Positions 1 through 6,017 of a DNA stretch of 6,017 nt are shown piece after piece. The stretch lies in assembly GCA_002694025.1 (NCBI GenBank), contig NZKX01000088.1:1-6017 (forward strand), given 5' to 3'. Each line of letters starts with the position of its first letter. The stretch's first letter is position 1. Below the pieces are notes generated by a model. It saw nothing but the letters and a program-made list of their open reading frames with translations. It did not search any database and was not told where the DNA came from. The translations under genes were made by a program, and so were the position numbers. Origin of the DNA: Fidelibacterota bacterium (GTDB lineage Bacteria > Marinisomatota > Marinisomatia > Marinisomatales > UBA1611).

Positions 1-840
1 TGCAACCTCTAGATCAGTGATGCCCGTAACTGAGCCTCCTGTGATCGTAACATTGTCAGAATTTTGTGAGGCGAGAGTCCCGACGCTATCAATTAATATA
101 TACTGACTCAGAGTATCCTTCTCTGCATAAATTGACAAATCTGGCGTGTTGTTTAAATCAGCATATTCATTAGAAAAAGCGACGACGCTAAGCTCAGAGG
201 TCAACGTGTATTGACTCAAGGTATCAGATTGGGTAAATCCAGTTAAATCTGGTTTGTTTGAAAGATTATTATAGTCACCTGTAAAAGCAACAGAATCTAA
301 GCTGTTTAAAAGCGGAAAATTTGAAAGTGTATCTTTAGTCGCGTAAACCGATAAATCTGGTAGATTATCAAGGTCTGAATAGTCTCCGCCTTGTGAGTAA
401 TTAGCAGTATCTGATTTCATTGAGTAAAGTACAGAAGTCAAAGCCTGCCTTGGAGACAATGGAACATTTTCTACTACAATTTCAAGGTAGGATTCCTCAG
501 AACTAAAATCTAAAGGGTTATCAATAGGATCTACAAGTCCAAGTGTAGCACTTATAATACCATCTTTTACTAGGATATTTTGTTGTTCTTCCCACAAGAG
601 ATAATCTCCATCAAGAGAATTGAAAAATCTAAATATCACACTATAAGTACCATCTTCAACTGGACGACCGTCTGTTTTAGTTAATAACCCCTGATAAGAT
701 AGAGTTTTTGGTACACTCAAATCCCGATTTGAATTTGAAATGGAATTATGACTGTTTTTAGTTACAGCACTTTTGCTTTGGATTTTTTTTTGTCCATAAA
801 CCAAAGCACAAAGAGCTAGAGCGTATATCATTTTTTTCAT
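1..840 (-). CDS. Secreted tail-fibre-like repeat protein, N-terminal 280 residues (3' end beyond window)
   Basis: The frame is open from the ATG at 838-840 to the left edge, so the C-terminus is missing. Residues 1-16 form a signal peptide (MKK, a hydrophobic core, probable cleavage VYG|Q). Residues about 45-140 look like the beta-sandwich module at the start of many bacterial 'tail fiber domain-containing' proteins: it opens with LSYQGLLTKTDGRPVEDGTY, has LLWEEQQ near residue 81, and closes with PLSPRQALTSVLYSMKSDTA (128-147), close to the family's PRQ-LTSVPYA signature. Residues 148-256 hold three copies of a roughly 36-residue repeat with the Y-x-x-L-x-N-x-P-D-L core known from phage tail fibres. 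Residues 261-269 (SDNVTITGG) resemble a fibre-shaft motif. The start is fixed by a good Shine-Dalgarno. I infer an extracellular, perhaps trimeric, fibre or adhesin. A C-terminal S74-type chaperone domain is possible but not visible. It is the last visible gene of the operon, 44 bp after the PKD/NHL gene. Confidence 0.9.
   Translation of the reverse strand, partial: MKKMIYALALCALVYGQKKIQSKSAVTKNSHNSISNSNRDLSVPKTLSYQGLLTKTDGRPVEDGTYSVIFRFFNSLDGDYLLWEEQQNILVKDGIISATLGLVDPIDNPLDFSSEESYLEIVVENVPLSPRQALTSVLYSMKSDTANYSQGGDYSDLDNLPDLSVYATKDTLSNFPLLNSLDSVAFTGDYNNLSNKPDLTGFTQSDTLSQYTLTSELSVVAFSNEYADLNNTPDLSIYAEKDTLSQYILIDSVGTLASQNSDNVTITGGSVTGITDLEVA
73..399 (-). repeat. Three tandem ~36-residue (108 bp) repeats inside the tail-fibre-like gene
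   Basis: The copies cover residues 148-184 (37 residues, one extra Gly), 185-220 and 221-256. Shared positions are an aromatic or hydrophobic pair, D/E-Y, L-x-N-x-P-D-L, and a DTLS-Q/N-Y/F block. For example copy 2 has DYNNLSNKPDL then SDTLSQY, and copy 3 has EYADLNNTPDL then KDTLSQY. The copies are diverged in DNA, so this is a protein-level repeat and not a recent duplication. The array stops at residue 256, where a different motif (SDNVTITGG) begins. Similar units occur in phage tail fibres and in bacterial surface fibres. Confidence 0.85.
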
Positions 841-845
841 GATAG

Positions 846-853
846 TCTCCTTT
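846..853 (-). promoter_or_regulatory. Shine-Dalgarno site of the tail-fibre-like gene
   Basis: On the minus strand the sequence reads AAAGGAGA, then a 5-base spacer (CTATC), then ATG. This strong site supports the ATG at 838-840 over the second Met codon three codons downstream. The rest of the 44-bp gap (841-884) is AT-rich and shows no hairpin and no credible promoter, which fits co-transcription with the gene before it. Confidence 0.8.
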
Positions 854-884
854 ATATAATAATTGAATTTGAAAAGTATTTTTA

Positions 885-3167
885 CTAATTAGGAAAATCT
901 GGAGGGCCATCCTTAACTTCCTCAGTTAAAAGATCTGTAATTCCTTGATTAAGGAGGACTAATATTAATCCAAAAATTATAGGCCGTTTCTTTATATAAA
1001 TAGAAATCTTATTTCCGTAATGTGAAAGCTTACTAAAGGTTGATTTTTTTTCTTTAGGAACTACCCCTTTCAACACTATATCAACTGCTTCTTTTATGGG
1101 ATACTCAAGTCCATATATACCCTCTTTTTCTAAAGTGTAGTATGGATAATCTATGAAAGCCAGCTTGCTATTTGGGGCTAAATTTTGAAAGTGGATTCTT
1201 GTAACTGAGTGCTCTAAAGGATGCGTAGCGTATAAAGTAGTTAGCTTGTAATTATTCACCCTTAGTTGCCCAACGTTATAAACACGATTTTTCTTTTCAG
1301 TAAGGGTTGAAATTATTCCATCAGCAGTTACCACTCGTATAGATCCAAAAAGATTATCTGCAATATAAAGTCTATTGGTAATATCAAAATCAATACTTAC
1401 GGGATACCCCAACGCTGACTCTGTCGCCGTAACGCCATCTAATGCTGCTGCAGAAATATTATCAGTTCCTGCTATAACAACTACTTCATTATCATTAATG
1501 ACCTTATAAATTTTTTTGCCTATCGCGCTTGCAACAAATAGATCATCTTCATTATTCAAAGCGATATCGCAGGGATTTTCAATTACTCCAGGCTGTAGCA
1601 AAACACTCTGTACACCTTTCCTATCAAACTTTCGCACTGAACCATCTCCAAGGAATAAAACAATAATCTCATCTAAACTATTCAGACGAATTGATGTTGG
1701 AATAGTGGGCTCCCCATCTATAAAGTCTCCATTTTTGTATCTTGGAGTTGAATATACAGTGCGCGCCACTCCTTCGTAGACCCAAAATATAGAATTTTTA
1801 TATTGGTCAGTAATGTACAATTCACCTAGTCGACCAACACATACACCTGAGGGATGCTCAATACTATTCCCCTCTGACAAATTCTTAATCATGCTCAAGG
1901 GTAATAAATTTTTGCCCATGTTAAAAATATCCTGCCTATTTCCTGAAACTAAAACTGATGAGCCAGTAGAATCGAAGGAAATATACTCGGGGTATCGAAT
2001 CAAACTATCTGAAATAGGATTAAAAATAACAGACTCTGCAACCCACTTATTAATTGGGCTAGCGCTACTATATAGATCATTTAAAGTAAAATAATGAAAT
2101 TCTAACTGGTCATATTGATTTATGCCCCAAGAAAGTATGCGACCAGCTCTTTCTAAATATGCATTCTCAGAAGCACAGTCATAGTCTTCACAATCAAAAT
2201 TATAATTTAAAGTAGTATCTACTATCTCTGTATACGTAAGCGTATCATTTGTTATTTCATACTCATATGCTCTAAAAACATAATATGCCTTATTTGTTAT
2301 TGTAGAATCATTAAGGGAGAATTCTTTATATACGGTATCTATAGGATCAGAGGTAAATTTTGAAAAATCTTCGCCAGATGAAACAGTGTCAAGGTATGCT
2401 ATTGCGATTGTATCATTTTCAATTCTTGTAAAATTATACGGTTTATTTATAGAAATTTTTTTGGGTATAACCCTATTCGGATCAAGAACATGTTTTAATC
2501 CTCTTTCTTTCAAAAAAATATAAATATTTTTATTGATAAGATTTACTTGCATCGGATTCAAATCTTTTTTGTTTATTGGCTGAATTGTGATCAAATTATT
2601 TTGAATCAACGTTGCTACCAATGGCTCTCTTAATTTTGTACTTTCGTCGATGGCCAAAGTATCACTTGAACTAATTTCCATTCCTGAAAAAGAGCTTGGG
2701 GTATTCATATCTAAAGGTGGTTCAACAGTGATAATAATTGTATCTCTATGAGTGGTTCCTACATGGTTTTGAACTCTTAAAACTACCTCATAGGCCTGCC
2801 CAGGAAGATTAGGAACATCAAATTCTAGAAATTTATCTCTCGTAGTCAAAGACTTTACACTTTGATTACCAGTTTGGTCCGGATCATAATAAATTGGAGT
2901 ATCACTATCGGAAAAGTCATAGTTATTTTTCGCAATCATGTTGGGAGGAAATAACCATTCGTAAGTAAGAGATCCATTTTGAGGTTGGGATCGTGACCCG
3001 TCTAAAATAATAGTGGTTAAGGATACAGCGTTTATGTCATCTCCTAGGTCTGCAAGCACACTGCCAGGAGGAATTTTTTTTAAGGAAACATTTTCAGAAT
3101 ATATCACCTCTTGACAAAACAAGAGACTCATTGAAAGTATGTGAAATGATGTAAAAAGCGATCTCAT
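885..3167 (-). CDS. Secreted PKD-domain and NHL beta-propeller protein with hydrophobic C-terminal segment
   Basis: The protein has 760 residues. Residues 1 to about 24 are a probable signal peptide. Cys18 is preceded by Leu-Leu-Phe, a poor lipobox, so a lipoprotein is unlikely. Residues about 33-150 match a PKD/Ig-like fold (LDGSRS near 56, LTYEW at 67-71, then VVLRVQNHVGTT and TIIITV). Residues about 160-385 are not recognised; they are rich in Asp/Thr and hold a Cys pair at 326 and 331. Residues about 391-663 contain six blade-like units. The clearest runs from IAGTDN (565) through ATESALGYPVSIDFD and LYIADN (600-605) to VVTADGIISTL, a close match to NHL repeats. Residues 729-747 are hydrophobic after KKR, and the protein ends GPPDFPN. 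The likely location is extracytoplasmic, with a binding role. No catalytic motif is seen. The start is the only reasonable ATG: an in-frame TAA lies four codons upstream, and no clear Shine-Dalgarno is present. It lies 26 bp after the cadherin/barrel gene, so translation may be coupled. Confidence 0.92.
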   Translation of the reverse strand: MRSLFTSFHILSMSLLFCQEVIYSENVSLKKIPPGSVLADLGDDINAVSLTTIILDGSRSQPQNGSLTYEWLFPPNMIAKNNYDFSDSDTPIYYDPDQTGNQSVKSLTTRDKFLEFDVPNLPGQAYEVVLRVQNHVGTTHRDTIIITVEPPLDMNTPSSFSGMEISSSDTLAIDESTKLREPLVATLIQNNLITIQPINKKDLNPMQVNLINKNIYIFLKERGLKHVLDPNRVIPKKISINKPYNFTRIENDTIAIAYLDTVSSGEDFSKFTSDPIDTVYKEFSLNDSTITNKAYYVFRAYEYEITNDTLTYTEIVDTTLNYNFDCEDYDCASENAYLERAGRILSWGINQYDQLEFHYFTLNDLYSSASPINKWVAESVIFNPISDSLIRYPEYISFDSTGSSVLVSGNRQDIFNMGKNLLPLSMIKNLSEGNSIEHPSGVCVGRLGELYITDQYKNSIFWVYEGVARTVYSTPRYKNGDFIDGEPTIPTSIRLNSLDEIIVLFLGDGSVRKFDRKGVQSVLLQPGVIENPCDIALNNEDDLFVASAIGKKIYKVINDNEVVVIAGTDNISAAALDGVTATESALGYPVSIDFDITNRLYIADNLFGSIRVVTADGIISTLTEKKNRVYNVGQLRVNNYKLTTLYATHPLEHSVTRIHFQNLAPNSKLAFIDYPYYTLEKEGIYGLEYPIKEAVDIVLKGVVPKEKKSTFSKLSHYGNKISIYIKKRPIIFGLILVLLNQGITDLLTEEVKDGPPDFPN

Positions 3168-3193
3168 TCTACATCTATCTTAATAAAATAAAA

Positions 3194-5566
3194 TTAGAAA
3201 TTCGCTCGGTAATTTATTCCAAACCAAAATTTAGAATCGGGCATCCAATTACCAGTTTCAAGTGTACTATTTTTTGATAACCTTGAAAAAGAAAATCCAA
3301 ATTCGTCTGATAAATTAATACTACAATTCATCAACAAATTCATACCAGAAATATATTGCAGAGAAATTTCGTGGAAAGGAACTTTTGTTACCTGGATGAA
3401 ATCTAAAAATGAAAGTCTTTCAATAAACTTTGGCTTTTGACCAATATTACCCACTAAATCAAAGCGTATGTAAAATGAATTCATCCTAGTAAAGGATTCT
3501 CCAGCATTAATTTGCGGCTCATCAAATACAACTCCAATTATTTCTGTACTATCAGGGCCATAACCTATCACGTCTTCATTTATTGACTTTTGTCCATAAA
3601 ATGTTCTTTCATATAATTCTTGATTATCATTTGTATCACTTTCTCGAAGATCTTTTAATCTATGGGCAACTTTTATAAAATGATATCCTGGTGAAGCAGA
3701 CAATCTGCCGATAAAAGAAAATTTAATAGGAACTTGAACAGTAGAAGCCACTAAAGCGTAGCTATCTAAAATATTTATATGCTCAGTTTTTTCATCAATT
3801 TCATTCCATGCAGAAATATCAGTATTAGGAGTTTCTGGTGACAAGTCTGACAATGATTTTAGTCTATTTCCAGAACTTGAAGGATAAAAGCTATAACCAA
3901 TTAAAGCATGCAAATTAGCTTTTGTTGAAAAAAGATTGTCAATATTCCCTCTTGCATAAAGACCTAGATATTCAGAGCTGGGGGACACTACATCATATGA
4001 AGTAGTCCCCAAATCAAATGCGAATGGAACTCTAACACCAAACTCAGATCTCTGCGTAGCAACACCTATTTCACTTGATCCAGCAAGGAGACCAGGTAAT
4101 CCGATTAAAGAGTTACCTACTCGAAAATTAGAAGCATATTGGAGAAGATTGGACCTCATTGAAAATGAAGATAAAGACATTTTAAAATTATTAGCATGCC
4201 ACAAAGAAAAAGGTGATCCATATCCCGCCATTAACCTATCTGATTCACTTTCATAAAAAACAGTCTCTGATTCGCTAGTTAAATATTCATCCTTTGAAAT
4301 TAAAACGTCTTGGATATCTTGGCTAAATACCCAATCTACTTTTTCTCTATCAATAATTGTAAAATCCAATCCGTTACCATACCAAATCTCATAGATTTCA
4401 CTATCATTTCCTTTTTGCTGAACAATAATAATTTGATCAGTAGGTTCCATTTCTTTGATGCCAGTTCTATCTCCCTCATCAGCTGATTCACCGTCTCCTG
4501 CATCAGAATAGCGTAGTTTCATGTAATTTAATACTGCATCTTCCATAAGGATATGATAGGGCTGATGATCAACAGTCCAAGAGATAAATTTTCTTTTATC
4601 AAGAGTTATAACTTCCGTCTCTTCAGCATCTTTTACTTTTACTGTTACTTCTCCTTCAACAAACAGCTTATCATCTTTTAAATCAAAAGCTCTGTAGGAG
4701 AAATTGTAAACGTTATCTTTATTCCTATCTACTGGAAGTTCGTAATCAGGCAACCTTAGAAATGCAATATCTCCCGACCTAGTAATTTTGAAATGCTCTT
4801 TATCATCGCTTTTGATCAGTTTATACTTTACACCAGATTGATTCTCATCAGGATCCTCTATTTGGAGCCTGCCAACAATCTTTCCTAAATTTTCGGAATG
4901 AATAAATGATGATTTTTTATCACCTTTTAAAAAAGGTTTTTCATTTTGATTTTCCACCTCAACATTGACTTGTCCTACAAAATTTTCATTGCCCGAATCT
5001 GTGACCTGAATGGAGATAGAGTAATTTTGCTTGGATTCATAATCAAACAATCTTTTGGATACCAGGTTGAGCCCTTTCACCTCAAAATCATCTCTATTAT
5101 CCCTAGCGATACCAAATTTATATTTATCATCTGAGTCTGGATCTTCCACAATTATGGATCCAATTACTGTGCCTACGGGTGAGTTTTCTTTAATTAAATT
5201 TTTTGATAATGATATTCCTGTAGGAGCATCATTTAATGGATTTATATTAACCCGAACTTGGCCTGATCCCGCTGCGGTTCCAATATCAACTTTGTACTCA
5301 AATTTATCTACCCCACTTACGTTCGCTTTCGGTTTATAGATAATTTTATTATCTTTTATGGAGACAGTTCCCATTGTTGGTTCAGTTTTAATTTCAATGG
5401 ATAAATTAGTTTTGTCAATGATATTATCATTTTGCAATACATTGATTTTAACAGATCCGTCTTCTTGAACTTCTGCATTATCTGCTTTTATAGCCAAAGT
5501 ACTTTGGGCTAAAGCTATAGAGAAAATGATAGGAATAAAAAATATAATCCTTTTATTATACAACAT
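3194..5566 (-). CDS. Cadherin-like/Ig-like outer-membrane protein with C-terminal beta-barrel-like region
   Basis: The protein has 790 residues. A signal peptide spans 1-20 (NKR, hydrophobic stretch, IALA|Q). Residues about 28-110 form a bacterial Ig/VCBS-type domain: EDGSVKINVLQND (35-47), then GTVSI, IIYKPKANVSGVDKFEYKV (75-93). Residues about 112-210 are a cadherin-like repeat with typical calcium-site elements (NDAP 112-115, KEN 126-128, DPDSDD 142-147, FDYES 174-178, VTD 188-190). Residues about 211-313 are a second, more diverged one (SEN 224-226, EDPDEN 237-242, PDYELP 273-278). Residues 318-444 are an unrecognised linker with an acidic stretch at 355-366. From about 445 to 790 the sequence alternates polar and hydrophobic residues with many aromatics and ends SKFWFGINYRANF, a terminal Phe as in BamA-recognised barrels. 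I infer an outer-membrane barrel that presents N-terminal adhesion domains. Which side of the membrane these face is not settled by the sequence. The start is supported by a Shine-Dalgarno. It lies 16 bp after the upstream barrel gene and 26 bp before the PKD/NHL gene. Confidence 0.93.
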   Translation of the reverse strand: MLYNKRIIFFIPIIFSIALAQSTLAIKADNAEVQEDGSVKINVLQNDNIIDKTNLSIEIKTEPTMGTVSIKDNKIIYKPKANVSGVDKFEYKVDIGTAAGSGQVRVNINPLNDAPTGISLSKNLIKENSPVGTVIGSIIVEDPDSDDKYKFGIARDNRDDFEVKGLNLVSKRLFDYESKQNYSISIQVTDSGNENFVGQVNVEVENQNEKPFLKGDKKSSFIHSENLGKIVGRLQIEDPDENQSGVKYKLIKSDDKEHFKITRSGDIAFLRLPDYELPVDRNKDNVYNFSYRAFDLKDDKLFVEGEVTVKVKDAEETEVITLDKRKFISWTVDHQPYHILMEDAVLNYMKLRYSDAGDGESADEGDRTGIKEMEPTDQIIIVQQKGNDSEIYEIWYGNGLDFTIIDREKVDWVFSQDIQDVLISKDEYLTSESETVFYESESDRLMAGYGSPFSLWHANNFKMSLSSFSMRSNLLQYASNFRVGNSLIGLPGLLAGSSEIGVATQRSEFGVRVPFAFDLGTTSYDVVSPSSEYLGLYARGNIDNLFSTKANLHALIGYSFYPSSSGNRLKSLSDLSPETPNTDISAWNEIDEKTEHINILDSYALVASTVQVPIKFSFIGRLSASPGYHFIKVAHRLKDLRESDTNDNQELYERTFYGQKSINEDVIGYGPDSTEIIGVVFDEPQINAGESFTRMNSFYIRFDLVGNIGQKPKFIERLSFLDFIQVTKVPFHEISLQYISGMNLLMNCSINLSDEFGFSFSRLSKNSTLETGNWMPDSKFWFGINYRANF
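3981..4010. repeat. Imperfect inverted repeat inside the barrel-coding part of the cadherin-like gene
   Basis: GGGGAC (3981-3986) pairs with GTCCCC (4005-4010), followed inward by TAC/GTA after a two-base bulge and then by the palindrome TCATATGA. The transcript could fold into a stem of about 9-12 pairs here, unusually GC-rich at its base for this AT-rich window. It encodes residues around 520-529 and is not followed by a U-run, so it is not a standard terminator. It may have no function. Confidence 0.4.
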
Positions 5567-5571
5567 ATCCG

Positions 5572-5576
5572 TCCTC
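5572..5576 (-). promoter_or_regulatory. Shine-Dalgarno site of the cadherin-like/barrel gene
   Basis: The minus strand reads GAGGA, a 5-base spacer (CGGAT), then ATG at 5564-5566. The site lies within the 16-bp gap after the stop codon of the preceding gene, so ribosomes finishing that gene stop next to it. This favours translational coupling and fixes the start. Confidence 0.75.
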
Positions 5577-5582
5577 AGATTG

Positions 5583-6017
5583 TTAAAAATTTATTGCTAT
5601 ATATGGAGATATTATCAACGTACCAGCGTTCTCTCCATTTTCATCCGGCCTAAAACCGGGATACCAAAACCACGATTGACTCGCGCCATCTCTACCATCC
5701 CTAAACTCCACAAAAGAATTGCTTGGATATAAGGTCATATCCATACCCACATTTACCATTTTATATGCGTTAGTTTCGACTCCCAAACTATACGCTTTGA
5801 ATCCACTAGCAGAAACATTAAACTGGATATATGCCTTTGATTTTTTATCATCGGTAACACCTTCAACCTTAGCATACACACCCAAGGCCTCGGTGCCTGA
5901 AATCCTATCAGTAATGAGGAGCTGTTCGTTCTCATTCATCTTTTTACCATGAAGGAATTGCGTTAATGACAATCCAGCTTTAAGTCTCATAGAACCATAA
6001 GGCTTAACCTGTTTTAA
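5583..6017 (-). CDS. C-terminal part of a beta-barrel-like outer-membrane protein (5' end beyond window)
   Basis: The frame is open to the right edge. Upstream of the Met at 5988-5990 it still codes (LKQVKPYGS) without a stop, and no good ribosome site precedes that Met. I therefore read this as the last 144 or so residues of a longer protein and not as a 135-residue gene. The visible part has alternating, aromatic-rich stretches such as AYIQFNVSASGFKAYSLGVE and VNVGMDMTLYP, joined by polar turns (EGVTDDKKSK, FRDGRDGASQ), and ends TLIISPYIAINF. The terminal Phe after an alternating strand is typical of outer-membrane barrels and resembles the ANF end of the next protein. Which barrel family it belongs to, and whether it also has N-terminal adhesion domains, cannot be seen. 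It is the first visible gene of the operon, with only 16 bp to the next start. Confidence 0.85.
   Translation of the reverse strand, partial: LKQVKPYGSMRLKAGLSLTQFLHGKKMNENEQLLITDRISGTEALGVYAKVEGVTDDKKSKAYIQFNVSASGFKAYSLGVETNAYKMVNVGMDMTLYPSNSFVEFRDGRDGASQSWFWYPGFRPDENGENAGTLIISPYIAINF

Noticed and set aside
1..840. Prophage or phage tail locus
   Set aside because: The fibre-like protein has a signal peptide and its neighbours are outer-membrane or exported proteins; no phage structural, lysis or integration gene is visible.
851..860. TATATAA-like element as a promoter -10 box for the fibre gene
   Set aside because: It overlaps the Shine-Dalgarno region so closely that a transcript from it would lack the ribosome site, and no matching -35 is seen; AT-rich gaps give such boxes by chance.
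1516..2094. Plus-strand open frames opposite the PKD/NHL gene
   Set aside because: They lie antisense to a long gene with clear domains, have no ribosome sites or recognisable motifs, and look like shadows.
3114..3116. Cys18 of the PKD/NHL protein as a lipoprotein cysteine
   Set aside because: The preceding residues Leu-Leu-Phe do not fit the lipobox, which needs a small residue directly before Cys.
4922..4942. ACCTTTT/AAAAGGT inverted repeat followed by a T-run on the plus strand, resembling a terminator
   Set aside because: The loop is only two bases, the stem is almost all A-T, and it lies inside a minus-strand gene with no plus-strand gene to end.
885..5566. Type IX secretion C-terminal sorting domain on the adhesion-type proteins
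   Set aside because: Neither complete protein ends with a recognisable sorting domain: one ends as a barrel strand, the other with a hydrophobic segment and short proline-rich tail.
4946..5952. Plus-strand open frames (4946-5134, 5055-5339, 5526-5732, 5719-5952) and a minus-strand one at 5753-5935
   Set aside because: All overlap well-supported minus-strand genes in other frames and show no protein-like features.
5988..5990. ATG at 5988-5990 as the true start of the right-edge gene
   Set aside because: The frame stays open upstream to the edge, the upstream residues are strand-like, there is no signal peptide after this Met and no good Shine-Dalgarno before it.

Overview
The window is AT-rich and is coded almost wall to wall on the minus strand. 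Four genes run head to tail from right to left, with gaps of only 16, 26 and 44 bp, no convincing terminator and no convincing internal promoter, so I read it as part of one operon. The two outer genes are cut by the window edges. All three visible N-termini carry Sec-type signal peptides. The first two proteins in transcription order end in the terminal phenylalanine typical of outer-membrane beta-barrels. The window therefore looks like a cell-surface or outer-membrane locus of a Gram-negative-type bacterium. The AT-rich sequence, signal peptides ending in ...G|Q or ...A|Q, and the mix of PKD, NHL, cadherin-like and tail-fibre-like modules suggest the Bacteroidota/FCB side of the tree. Marinimicrobia-like bacteria would be my first guess, but this is inference and no marker gene is present.

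In transcription order: (1) 5583-6017, the C-terminal end of a beta-barrel-like outer-membrane protein whose start lies outside the window. (2) 3194-5566, a 790-residue protein with a signal peptide, one bacterial Ig/VCBS-type domain, two cadherin-like domains, an unknown linker, and a C-terminal region that looks like an outer-membrane barrel. (3) 885-3167, a 760-residue protein with a signal peptide, a PKD-like domain, an unrecognised middle region, a probable six-bladed NHL beta-propeller, and a hydrophobic segment followed by a short proline-rich tail. (4) 1-840, the first 280 residues of a secreted tail-fibre-like protein with an N-terminal beta-sandwich module, 36-residue repeats and the beginning of a shaft-like motif. 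It continues past the left edge.

Taken together, the genes suggest a surface-display or adhesion assembly: two barrel-type outer-membrane proteins, one carrying calcium-type adhesion domains, a propeller/PKD protein that could bind protein or glycan, and a fibrous repeat protein. The joint function is inferred from domain types and gene order only. I see no transposase, integrase, phage structural or packaging gene, CRISPR array, tRNA or rRNA. No stretch over 300 bases lacks a gene.
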